This document shows, one piece after another, positions 7,602 to 13,443 of a stretch of 13,443 bases of DNA. The notes below the pieces were generated by a model. That model searched no databases, was not told the DNA's origin, and was given only the letters and a program-made list of their open reading frames with translations. The translations under genes and the position numbers were made by a program. This DNA comes from Flavobacteriaceae bacterium (GTDB taxonomy: Bacteria > Bacteroidota > Bacteroidia > Flavobacteriales > Weeksellaceae): positions 1 to 13,443 of the forward strand of contig JAISSC010000100.1 in NCBI GenBank assembly GCA_031273305.1, read 5' to 3'. Each line of letters opens with the position of its first letter. The stretch's first letter is position 1.

Positions 7602-8600
7602 CTAATTAAATATTGACTTCAATTGATCTTCAAAATCATGCTCCTCTTTTAAAATTTCTTGTGTGTAGTTATTAAAATCCGGAGCATAAGTCTCATAACC
7701 GGCTAAAACTTCACGAATCTTATTTACAATTTCGGGGATGGCACTTTTTGAATATTCAAATTTATATTTCTCAGGGATATTCAAATCTTCCTGATATTTG
7801 GAAGAACCGTTTTTCCCTGAAATAATCACACACTTCATCAGGGTAGATTCACGCAACATCCTGTCTCTACCCGGATTAAAACCAAAATCTATATACAATT
7901 TTGCTTTTTTCATTATGCCTGAAACTTGTAATGGGGTCATCCCCCGAATGGGAATCCATAAAAATTCCGTGCATTTTTTCCTTATTGACTTTATCTCTTT
8001 TTTTCCTTTCTTAGGGTTGTAAATAATAATATCCTGTTTTTCTTTATGTAAAATATCCTGACCTGCCCTTTCTAAAAAGAGCGGATTCATATAATCACAA
8101 ACTTTTTTTATCTTATCTTTTGGAATGCCTCTATCCGTCAGATATAAATATGCTCTATGTGACTGTGCCCAATGATATACATCAGGCAAATCCGTCAATA
8201 AATATTCTTTATCCTCTTCTTTACCTAAAATGTATTTACTCCAATAAAATTTAACCCCTCGATGCCTGTTTTTCATACAAATTGCATAGAAATCTACACT
8301 AAGCCACCATACTATTTTTTGAATATTATTGTATTTATAAATGTATTGCGTCAAAGATTCCGGAATTATCAGAATATCCTCTTTATTATCCGATATTTTA
8401 TCTGTTTCTTCCGTGTTATATATGGCATAAACTTCCGGTTTGGGATTTTTACCGGAGGTTTTATCGACATAAAATATCCCTACTTTATAGTTGAATACAG
8501 TCCTGAGTTTATGACACAACTGGTGTAATGCTTCAGTACCTCCGGTTGAATTATTTGCCGGACAAATAATATATATATTTGATTGTGCAGTTATTTTCAT
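7602..8600 (-). CDS. Putative GT-B glycosyltransferase, divergent
   Basis: A 332-residue protein, shorter than the GT4 enzymes that follow it. The N-terminus has a Rossmann-like strand and the loop PANNSTGGTEALHQL (14-28), where GGTE corresponds to the acceptor-side motif of GT-B enzymes. The second half begins at IIIYNPKKGKKE (191-202) and carries FGFNPGRDRMLRESTLMKCVIIS (239-261), spatially equivalent to the donor-binding region. The classical EX7E motif is not obvious; RESTLMKCVIIS occupies that place. It is the first gene of the operon, with 19 bp to the next gene. The role is inferred from fold-level motifs and from the two bona fide glycosyltransferases downstream. It could be a sugar transferase with unusual donor contacts or a non-catalytic partner. 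Confidence 0.7.
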   Translation of the reverse strand: MKITAQSNIYIICPANNSTGGTEALHQLCHKLRTVFNYKVGIFYVDKTSGKNPKPEVYAIYNTEETDKISDNKEDILIIPESLTQYIYKYNNIQKIVWWLSVDFYAICMKNRHRGVKFYWSKYILGKEEDKEYLLTDLPDVYHWAQSHRAYLYLTDRGIPKDKIKKVCDYMNPLFLERAGQDILHKEKQDIIIYNPKKGKKEIKSIRKKCTEFLWIPIRGMTPLQVSGIMKKAKLYIDFGFNPGRDRMLRESTLMKCVIISGKNGSSKYQEDLNIPEKYKFEYSKSAIPEIVNKIREVLAGYETYAPDFNNYTQEILKEEHDFEDQLKSIFN

Positions 8601-8629
8601 GGTTTTAAACTGATGTAAAAATAACCAAA

Positions 8630-8656
8630 AAAATTTAAACGTTACAGGATACTCAA
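8630..8656 (-). promoter_or_regulatory. Candidate Bacteroidota promoter for the glycosyltransferase operon
   Basis: On the minus strand a TTG (8656-8654) is followed 16 bp later by TAAATTTT (8637-8630), a near match to the Bacteroidota -7 box TAnnTTTG. The spacing is a little shorter than the usual 17-23 bp. It lies about 30 bp upstream of the ATG at 8600. In such AT-rich DNA the match could be chance. Confidence 0.28.
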
Positions 8657-8716
8657 AAAATGCGCAGATTCAACCAATTAATGCATCACCGACTTAAGTT
8701 ATCATAAAAAATTTGT

Positions 8717-8830
8717 TTATCTTCTTTTACCAGACAGGTCTATAATTTTAAATATATTATCTGCAATCTTGCTTTTAAATGAAATTTCTTCCAAAATTTT
8801 ATCGACTAATTGATTTTTATTTACTAAAAT
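8717..8830 (-). pseudogene. Orphan 37-codon open frame, possible gene remnant
   Basis: Immediately downstream of the 281-aa gene, in another frame, the minus strand is open for 37 codons and stops at TAA (8719-8717). The peptide has a coding-like make-up with amphipathic helical character (QLVDKILEEISF, then KIADNIFKIIDLSGKRR). It has no ATG or GTG; the only conventional alternative start is a TTG at codon 13. It could be the surviving 3' end of a lost gene or chance. No homology could be tested. Confidence 0.2.
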
Positions 8831-9669
8831 TCAATATCATCAGCTACATTTCCACCTGCTTCTTGGGCAAACTTAGCGGCATATTCGGCATGTTTTTCCT
8901 TATTGTAATTAAACAATTCCATAATAGATTCCGTGTTGTGGTTTTGATTTCGTTCGGTTAGCCATTTCATTGCAACAGACTGAAAGTCGGCTAAATTGAT
9001 GCCGAAATTATCCAGAATCCATTGCGCACCATCCAAACCATATTGGTATGCAGCTGTGCGGGCGGCGTTAAGTTCTTCGTAAAAATAAGGGTCGGTTCTC
9101 ATACGTTCAAGATTTTCCGCTCCCTCTTCGGATATATTCGCTGTCAATCCTTCCAGTTTAGGATGTGTTACATTATCAGCATAATACTGTCCATAAAGTG
9201 TAGCCAGAGTAAAACTTGCATCCTGAGCCATGCGTTGTGGCCAAAGCGTATTTAGCTCTTCCCATACCACAATATCAATACCCATAGCTTTGCAAACGTC
9301 TGCCGGTTCAATCCCTCCTGCTACTTTTATTGCCATTGCAGCATAATCTTTAAACGTAAAACCGTGAATAGGGGCAAGTAAAGGATTTTCGTCGGCATTT
9401 TTTATATATCCTGATACTTGCATGCCCGTATATTTCATTGAGTTTGCCATTTCCCAACGCAGTGTTTGGTCGGGATCACAATTGTTCCACTCCTCATAAA
9501 CATTTCTGCGATAGTTAAAGTAGAGATTGTTAATCTCACTCTCCCGGATTTCCCTATCTTCTCTTTCTTTTATCCATGCTTGAACTCGTCTTTCAACTTC
9601 TGCATCAAACTGTTCTTCGGTGTAATGTGTCCCATGTAATGTTTCCGGATCGTAATTTCTTTCTGACAT
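8824..9669 (-). CDS. Conserved protein of unknown function (possibly DUF6620-like), last gene of the SPFH cluster
   Basis: A 281-residue acidic, soluble protein with no signal peptide or membrane segment. Residues 1-60 are charged and helical (EEQFDAEVERRVQAWIKERE). The central part, about 100-165, contains the pattern FTFKDYAAMAIKVAGGIEPADVC followed by WEELNTLWPQRMAQD and TLATLYGQYY. This recalls a motif I associate with Bacteroidota proteins of the DUF6620 type, but that assignment is from memory and unverified. The C-terminal third is helical and ends ADDIEF. The gene follows the 310-aa gene by 85 bp on the same strand and is the last of the SPFH/zinc-ribbon cluster, so it may be a soluble effector or partner of the membrane-associated proteins encoded upstream. 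Function is unknown. The ATG at 9669 gives a plausible start (MSERNYDPE). Confidence 0.75.
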   Translation of the reverse strand: MSERNYDPETLHGTHYTEEQFDAEVERRVQAWIKEREDREIRESEINNLYFNYRRNVYEEWNNCDPDQTLRWEMANSMKYTGMQVSGYIKNADENPLLAPIHGFTFKDYAAMAIKVAGGIEPADVCKAMGIDIVVWEELNTLWPQRMAQDASFTLATLYGQYYADNVTHPKLEGLTANISEEGAENLERMRTDPYFYEELNAARTAAYQYGLDGAQWILDNFGINLADFQSVAMKWLTERNQNHNTESIMELFNYNKEKHAEYAAKFAQEAGGNVADDIEF

Positions 9670-9710
9670 AGCTTATTATTTTAAAATTTATTTTATTCAT
9701 TTGTTTTTAT

Positions 9711-9741
9711 TCGTATATCTTTTCGTTATGTTCTTTCAGGT
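9711..9741 (-). repeat. Downstream copy of a 31-bp repeat (post-stop tail of the 310-aa gene)
   Basis: This 31-base segment matches 9789-9819 at 28 of 31 positions, with an offset of 78 bp (exactly 26 codons). It lies after the TAG stop of the 310-aa gene in the same frame and would encode YLKEHNEKIYE before a TAA at 9709-9707. It is either the leftover of an in-frame tandem duplication or a readthrough extension. Confidence 0.75.
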
Positions 9742-9754
9742 ATAAGTGAAAATC

Positions 9755-10687
9755 CTAATAATAACTATTATATTGACTTATTGCGTTTTCGTACATCTTC
9801 TCGTTATGTTCTTTCAAGTCAGGTGTGATTTTGTTCATCTCGTCATATAAAGCCCGTAGATAAATACGGTATAGCTTTGGTGTATTTTCGATAGATGCTT
9901 TGCGTTCTTGTTCCAATTGTGCCATTTCCTGTTCTGCTTTTTTCTTTTCTGCTTTGCCGGACGATATATTACTCAATCTCAACTTATGTATCTGATGATA
10001 ATATATACGTTCTTTTTCGTTTTCAGTAACATATGCCTCATATAAAGAAGAAACACGTTGATGAGCAAGGTCACGGGAAAAATGCTGGATCATTTGTGCC
10101 GAAGAACTTGGTGCGAAAGTGTTTTGTGTGCGACAAGCCGGACAAGCTACATAGGTACTGATGAAAAATATTTTATCTATGCTAAGTGCCGCACCGCATT
10201 GTTTACACGTAAATTTATGTTTGACGGTTTCGTATTCGTCCAGTATCTTTTTGTATTTTATTTCCAGATCTTCCTCTTTGGTCATTTCTATTTGTTTTTC
10301 CCAATAGTTCAGCTTTTTCTCAAAAACGTCATTATAGCGTTCGGAACATTGATTTTGAAATTCTTTCAGATAGTCGTAGCCGGGGTCCAGAGCAGAAACC
10401 TGATGAACGAGACTGTAATAATCGCCCAGAATTTTTTCATCGTAAGTGTCATATGCTTTTTGGCGTATGTTCCCCAACTGCCCTTGAACGCCCGAATATA
10501 CTTTATGGAAATTACGCTTATAAACGTCATCATCTTTAGCGAGTACTTCTTTCAATTCAGGAATTGCTGCCGTACAAAGTTCTTCCATTCGTTCTTCTAA
10601 TTTTTCGAGGAACGTAAACCAACGCTCTCTACTTTGGTCTAAACGGTCTGCCCATTCAGGTCTTCGTTTTTTAAACATATTAAACAT
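9755..10687 (-). CDS. Helical protein with central zinc ribbon, SPFH-cluster partner
   Basis: A 310-residue cytoplasmic protein of unknown function. Residues about 10-155 are highly charged and helical. A zinc ribbon follows with Cys161-x2-Cys164 (CKQC) and Cys182-x2-Cys185 (CPAC). Residues about 240-267 form a Lys/Glu/Gln-rich coiled coil (GKAEKKKAEQEMAQLEQERK), and the C-terminal helix contains DLKEHNEKMYENAISQYN. It starts 5 bp after the 81-aa zinc-ribbon gene, so the two are almost certainly co-translated and may form a complex. The stop is TAG (9757-9755). The same frame stays open for 15 more codons and repeats the C-terminal motif before a TAA, which is unusual. A second Met (codon 4) could also serve as start. 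No enzymatic motif was found. Confidence 0.8.
   Translation of the reverse strand: MFNMFKKRRPEWADRLDQSRERWFTFLEKLEERMEELCTAAIPELKEVLAKDDDVYKRNFHKVYSGVQGQLGNIRQKAYDTYDEKILGDYYSLVHQVSALDPGYDYLKEFQNQCSERYNDVFEKKLNYWEKQIEMTKEEDLEIKYKKILDEYETVKHKFTCKQCGAALSIDKIFFISTYVACPACRTQNTFAPSSSAQMIQHFSRDLAHQRVSSLYEAYVTENEKERIYYHQIHKLRLSNISSGKAEKKKAEQEMAQLEQERKASIENTPKLYRIYLRALYDEMNKITPDLKEHNEKMYENAISQYNSYY
9789..9819 (-). repeat. Upstream copy of the 31-bp repeat, inside the 310-aa gene
   Basis: This copy encodes DLKEHNEKMYE near the C-terminus of the 310-aa protein (residues about 290-300). It pairs with the copy at 9711-9741, with three mismatches and a 78-bp offset. Both copies are in the same reading frame. 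Confidence 0.75.
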
Positions 10688-10692
10688 AAATT

Positions 10693-10938
10693 CTATTTTT
10701 TAGAATTATCTTCTTTTTTGATATAAATACCATCGCTGAGTTCGGTAGAGATAAACTCAAACCCACAATAAGCACAATGGGTCAGTCCGTCCTCTTTAGC
10801 ACGTCCCGCACCACAATTAGGGCAGGTATTGACATGTGTTTTAGCCTCTGTAATTTTAGCTTTTCCGCCGTAAATTTCCTGTTGAACCGCTTTTTGCTTC
10901 AATCGGTCAAGGAACGAAAGAGATTTTTCTTCAGGCAT
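10693..10938 (-). CDS. Small double-CxxC zinc-ribbon protein
   Basis: An 81-residue protein with a TFIIB-like zinc ribbon: Cys39-x2-Cys42 (CPNC) and Cys55-x2-Cys58 (CAYC), each followed by Gly. The N-terminal 30 residues are a basic amphipathic helix (SLSFLDRLKQKAVQQEIYG), and the C-terminus is a short charged tail. It lies 35 bp after the SPFH gene and 5 bp before the 310-aa gene, within one operon. Small zinc ribbons next to YdjI-type SPFH proteins recall the YdjG partner in Bacillus subtilis, so a protein-protein adaptor role seems likelier than nucleic-acid binding. That is inference. The ATG at 10938 is the only sensible start. Confidence 0.82.
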   Translation of the reverse strand: MPEEKSLSFLDRLKQKAVQQEIYGGKAKITEAKTHVNTCPNCGAGRAKEDGLTHCAYCGFEFISTELSDGIYIKKEDNSKK

Positions 10939-10973
10939 ATCTGTTTTATTGTATTTATCTTACTTTATCCTAT

Positions 10974-11933
10974 TTACAATTGTTCTAGAAGCTGACTTTT
11001 CTTTGTTTTATATTCCTCCTCATTGATTAGCCCTGCATCGAACAGTGATTTGAGTTTTTTCAGTTTTTCGGTAATGTCTTCCGCCTGTGGTTGTGCTTGT
11101 TGCTGTTGATTTTGCATTTGGTTCACCTGATTCATCATCATGCCCATTGCTAAGGCATTGGTTGTGGCTTCGTTCAGCGTTGTTCCCTTTTCGCCGATGG
11201 CTTGCGCAGTGTTGAATTGGGTGTATTTATCCATATCTTTCACCATGTTCATATTGGTGATTTTGTCGTAATGACGGGTTACTTCATCGGGGAGTGTCAC
11301 ACTGGTAACGATGAATTGCGTTAGTTCCACGCCCAATTGTGCGAAATAGGGTTTGAGGAAAGGTTCAATTTTCTTACCCAGTTCGGTAATGTTGCCCGCC
11401 ACATCTTTTATTGAAATGTTTTCGTTGGCAAGCACTTCGCCAAATTTAGGTACGACAAAGTCCCGCAATTGTGCTTGTAATTCAAAGATTGTCAGCTGTT
11501 TGTATGTGCCTGCATATTGCTTAAAAAACAGCCCTACATCGCCAATGCGAATGTCGAAACTGCCAAAGGCACGAATACGCACCTGCCCAAATTCAGGGTC
11601 GTTCATCAGGATAGGTGCCGGTGTTCCCCATTTGTTGTTGATGAACTGATGCGTGTTGAAAAAATATACGTCGGCTTTGAACGGACTTTCGAAACCGTAC
11701 TTCCAACCTTTCAGACGGGAAAGAACGGGAATGTTATCGGTGTTCAGCTTGTGTCGACCGGGTTCAAAAACATCCGCCAACTGTCCTTCGTTGAGCATTA
11801 ATACCTGCTGACTTTCGCGAACGGTAAGTTGTGCGCCGTTTTTTATTTCTTTGTCTTCATCGGCAAATTTCCACATCAACAGGTTAGGGTCGGGAGACGT
11901 GGCTTCGATAATTTCAATAAAAGGTAATGCCAT
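10974..11933 (-). CDS. SPFH/band-7 protein of YdjI type with C-terminal SHOCT motif
   Basis: A 319-residue protein. Residues about 15-235 form an SPFH domain of the kind often annotated as virion core protein or YdjI family, with the marker stretch DEDKEIKNGAQLTVRESQ (25-42) and the later VTLPDEVTRHYDKI (212-225). There is no N-terminal transmembrane helix, so membrane association would be peripheral. Residues 263-284 are a Met/Asn/Gln-rich low-complexity linker (MNQMQNQQQQAQPQ type). Residues 287-319 are a SHOCT motif, EKLKKLKSLFDAGLINEEEY and then KTKKSQLL, a short oligomerisation module. It is the first gene of the minus-strand cluster with two zinc-ribbon proteins and the 281-aa protein. 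SPFH proteins scaffold membrane microdomains, and the B. subtilis YdjI protein acts with PspA in membrane stress. A similar role is inferred, although no pspA is present here. The sequence is visibly richer in G+C than the glycosyltransferase genes in places (29 G or C in 11281-11340). Confidence 0.88.
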   Translation of the reverse strand: MALPFIEIIEATSPDPNLLMWKFADEDKEIKNGAQLTVRESQQVLMLNEGQLADVFEPGRHKLNTDNIPVLSRLKGWKYGFESPFKADVYFFNTHQFINNKWGTPAPILMNDPEFGQVRIRAFGSFDIRIGDVGLFFKQYAGTYKQLTIFELQAQLRDFVVPKFGEVLANENISIKDVAGNITELGKKIEPFLKPYFAQLGVELTQFIVTSVTLPDEVTRHYDKITNMNMVKDMDKYTQFNTAQAIGEKGTTLNEATTNALAMGMMMNQVNQMQNQQQQAQPQAEDITEKLKKLKSLFDAGLINEEEYKTKKSQLLEQL

Positions 11934-12043
11934 GTGATATAAGGTTTAAAGGTTATGAGAAAGAACTTGGATCTTTTGTTTTCACTTTTTAAATTATAGT
12001 CATACTTGTTGTGCATTTAGTAAGTTATTACAACAGAACGTCG

Positions 12044-12075
12044 TGCGGCTTCGCTTTCTACAAGGCGAAGCCGTA
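12044..12075. repeat. GC-rich perfect hairpin (REP-like or terminator)
   Basis: Bases 12044-12057 pair with 12062-12075 over 14 bp, including two G-T wobbles, around a four-base CTAC loop. The core is CGGCTTCGC against GCGAAGCCG. The hairpin sits between the SPFH gene and the secreted-protein gene, about 65 bp after the stop of the latter on the minus strand. No clear T-run follows on either strand, so it is not a classical intrinsic terminator. A REP-like or small mobile palindrome is an alternative. Confidence 0.6.
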
Positions 12076-12116
12076 GCATGCCTCCTCATGACGGAAGCCT
12101 GCTTCACTCCACTACG
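12072..12116. repeat. Nested inverted repeats next to the hairpin
   Basis: CGTAG (12072-12076) and CTACG (12112-12116) are inverted repeats that enclose a second small hairpin, GAAGC (12094-12098), CT, GCTTC (12101-12105). Together with the hairpin at 12044-12075 this makes an unusually GC-rich, structured block of about 75 bp in an AT-rich spacer. A role in transcription termination or as a repeated intergenic element is possible. Confidence 0.35.
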
Positions 12117-12140
12117 TTTCGTTCGCAAATACGGACACAT

Positions 12141-13112
12141 TTATTCTTTAATCAATTTTTCGGTTTCTTTAACTGATCCGTTATCGAAAGTAACCAGATA
12201 AACGCCGGGTGCTAAATCAGAGATATTGTAAGATTTAACGTCTGCCGTAAATTGTTTTACTATTCTGCCTGAGAGGTCTGTAATAATCGCTGTTACATCA
12301 GGATTCTTGAACTTATCCGATAAACTAACCCGGAAAACATCTTTAACCGGATTCGGATAAATTAAAGTTCGAGATGTTGTGTATGGTAAAGCCGGGTCTT
12401 CCGTACCTAACAACTCACTGCTAATAACAATGTTATCAATATATGCCGAACCTCCATAATAGTTATTATGTAAAAATTTCACAAAAGATAATTTTTTATC
12501 CGTAGGGGTCACAAATCTTCGAGAACCCAATGAGGCTCCATTAAGATAATAATCAATCCTGTTACCGGCTACATCAAATATTGCTCTTACATGATACCAG
12601 GTGTTTGGAGACCAGTTTTTTGTTGTATAAACAAAATTCTCATAACCATAATCATAATCACTTAGTAGTATCCATCCTTTATAGTCAAACCTCAAAGAAC
12701 TCAGTACCTTCTCATCCGGATTTGCTGCTTTAAAATCAAAATCCGAAGTGTTCGGAGGTCCTGGATTTGCAGCTAAAAAGATGTCAAAAGATATTTCATA
12801 TTTGTTTGTTGAAATTGTCTCAGGAAGACTATAAATAGCTCCTATTGCTGTTTCTGTATACAACTCAGGATAATCAGGTTCTCTTGTAATTTTTAAAGAA
12901 TTTTTCCCTCCCCTTGCTCGTTCGTCTGAAACTACCTGATTTATGGCACTTGATGCATGGGTGGCGTCAGGAAGACTTTTTCTCCATCTGTTTTGCCCAT
13001 CAATATTGCCTAAAACATAGTTTTCACTTTCTTCAAAAGAGATACTTATCAGTTGTGCTCGGGAAAGTCCTAAACCAACCAATAAAATTGTAAATAATAG
13101 AATCTTTTTCAT
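12141..13112 (-). CDS. Secreted LamG-like protein with T9SS type A sorting domain
   Basis: A 323-residue secreted protein when started at the ATG at 13112. A longer frame begins at a TTG (13133-13131) that overlaps the probable promoter and is rejected. Residues 1-20 are a Sec signal peptide: two lysines, a hydrophobic core LLFTILLVGLGL, then SRAQ. Residues about 22-235 look like a concanavalin/LamG-type beta-sandwich (NKYEISFDIFLAA; NTWYHVRAIFDVAGNRIDYYLNG; SAYIDNIVIS), a fold used for carbohydrate or surface binding. Residues 249-323 are a type A T9SS C-terminal domain, with YPNPVKDVF (252-260), ITDLSGRIV (277-285), LAPGVYLVTF (300-309) and the terminal KLIKE. The protein should cross the outer membrane through the type IX system and be released or anchored at the surface. 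No catalytic motif was seen. Its ligand is unknown. Confidence 0.88.
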   Translation of the reverse strand: MKKILLFTILLVGLGLSRAQLISISFEESENYVLGNIDGQNRWRKSLPDATHASSAINQVVSDERARGGKNSLKITREPDYPELYTETAIGAIYSLPETISTNKYEISFDIFLAANPGPPNTSDFDFKAANPDEKVLSSLRFDYKGWILLSDYDYGYENFVYTTKNWSPNTWYHVRAIFDVAGNRIDYYLNGASLGSRRFVTPTDKKLSFVKFLHNNYYGGSAYIDNIVISSELLGTEDPALPYTTSRTLIYPNPVKDVFRVSLSDKFKNPDVTAIITDLSGRIVKQFTADVKSYNISDLAPGVYLVTFDNGSVKETEKLIKE

Positions 13113-13130
13113 ACGCTTTTTAATTAAGTA

Positions 13131-13159
13131 CAATAATAGTGATTTTTTTCATATATCAA
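13131..13159 (-). promoter_or_regulatory. Bacteroidota-type promoter of the secreted-protein gene
   Basis: On the minus strand TTG (13159-13157) is separated by 18 bp from TATTATTG (13138-13131). The latter matches the Bacteroidota -7 consensus TAnnTTTG at five of six fixed positions. The box ends 18 bp before the ATG at 13112, which predicts a very short leader. It supports 13112 as the start, because the longer frame's TTG lies inside the box. Confidence 0.45.
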
Positions 13160-13255
13160 AAAATTTTTTAAAATTTTTATTATAAAAAATCACAACTAAA
13201 AATTTATTGTATATACCTGTTGCTCATTCGTGTTCGTTATTGTGATGCAATATCT

Positions 13256-13443
13256 TCATTTAAATGTACTGTCTATAAGCATATACCCTTCATCGGTACG
13301 TAAAAAACTTAACACATCCTGAGAAGAGTTTTCGTTTGGTGCGATACGTATTTCTGCCACCGGATATTGCCAATATTTAAAATCACGACAATTATCAAAA
13401 TACTTGTCGTATTCTTTAGTTTCATAATTAAAATGAGGTAAAT
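13256..13443 (-). CDS. C-terminal fragment of an unidentified protein (5' end beyond right edge)
   Basis: On the minus strand a frame open from the window edge stops at TGA (13258-13256) and gives 61 residues, including FKYWQYPVAEIRIAPNENSS and ending EGYMLIDSTFK. The residue mix looks like genuine coding sequence, and both other minus frames contain stops within this interval. It lies 143 bp upstream of the secreted-protein gene on the same strand, separated by a very AT-rich stretch that contains the latter's promoter. No family was recognised. Confidence 0.6.
   Translation of the reverse strand, partial: LPHFNYETKEYDKYFDNCRDFKYWQYPVAEIRIAPNENSSQDVLSFLRTDEGYMLIDSTFK

Noticed and set aside
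10058..10600. A 180-codon plus-strand open frame opposite the 310-aa gene
   Set aside because: It is antisense to a gene with clear zinc-ribbon motifs, its peptide is Phe/Cys/Val-rich in the manner of a shadow frame, and it matches no known domain.
11353..11801. Two overlapping plus-strand open frames opposite the SPFH gene
   Set aside because: They lie wholly inside the recognisable SPFH coding sequence on the other strand and show no domain features of their own.
12044..12075. Calling the strong hairpin an intrinsic terminator outright
   Set aside because: Neither strand has a T-run directly after the stem, so the call was kept as a hairpin or repeat of unknown role.
13113..13133. A longer start for the secreted protein, seven codons upstream
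   Set aside because: It uses TTG, places MYLIKKR before a normal signal peptide, and overlaps the likely -7 promoter box. The ATG at 13112 gives a standard signal peptide.

Overview
The window looks like a chromosomal segment of a Bacteroidota bacterium, most likely from the Flavobacteriia or a close relative. The clearest sign is the secreted protein at 12141-13112, which ends in a type IX secretion (T9SS) type A sorting domain, a system confined to this phylum. Low G+C intergenic DNA, weak Shine-Dalgarno sequences and one good match to the Bacteroidota promoter (TTG, 18 bp, then a TAnnTTTG-like box) agree with this. No tRNA, rRNA, CRISPR array, transposase or integrase was seen. Genus and species cannot be read from the sequence.

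Layout. (1) 1-1460, plus strand: the tail of an unidentified gene, then a Schlafen/AlbA_2-type ATP-binding regulator (138-1460). Its last codons run into a cluster of TTGCGCAA palindromes (1450-1552). (2) 1712-4914, plus strand: a three-gene MacB/FtsX-type ABC operon of one ATPase and two four-helix permeases, with no membrane-fusion adaptor in the window. (3) 5031-8600, minus strand: three glycosyltransferase-type genes in one tight operon, converging on the ABC operon. They probably act in a cell-surface polysaccharide or glycan pathway. (4) 8824-11933, minus strand: a four-gene cluster of an SPFH/band-7 protein with a C-terminal SHOCT motif (YdjI type), an 81-aa double-CxxC zinc ribbon, a 310-aa helical protein with a central zinc ribbon, and a 281-aa protein of unknown function. 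(5) 12141-13112, minus strand: a T9SS-secreted LamG-like protein. (6) 13256-13443, minus strand: the tail of an unidentified gene running off the right edge.

The most interesting part is the SPFH/zinc-ribbon cluster. Its make-up recalls the PspA-associated ydjFGHI membrane-stress operon of Bacillus subtilis, but no PspA gene is present, and it carries large partners of unknown function. Within it, the 310-aa gene stops at an amber codon and is followed in the same frame by a short tail that repeats its own C-terminal motif: LKEHNEKMYE before the stop and LKEHNEKIYE after it, 78 bp apart. Other structure outside the main genes includes the TTGCGCAA cluster, a 14-bp-stem GC-rich hairpin at 12044-12075 and a 37-codon orphan open frame downstream of the 281-aa gene.
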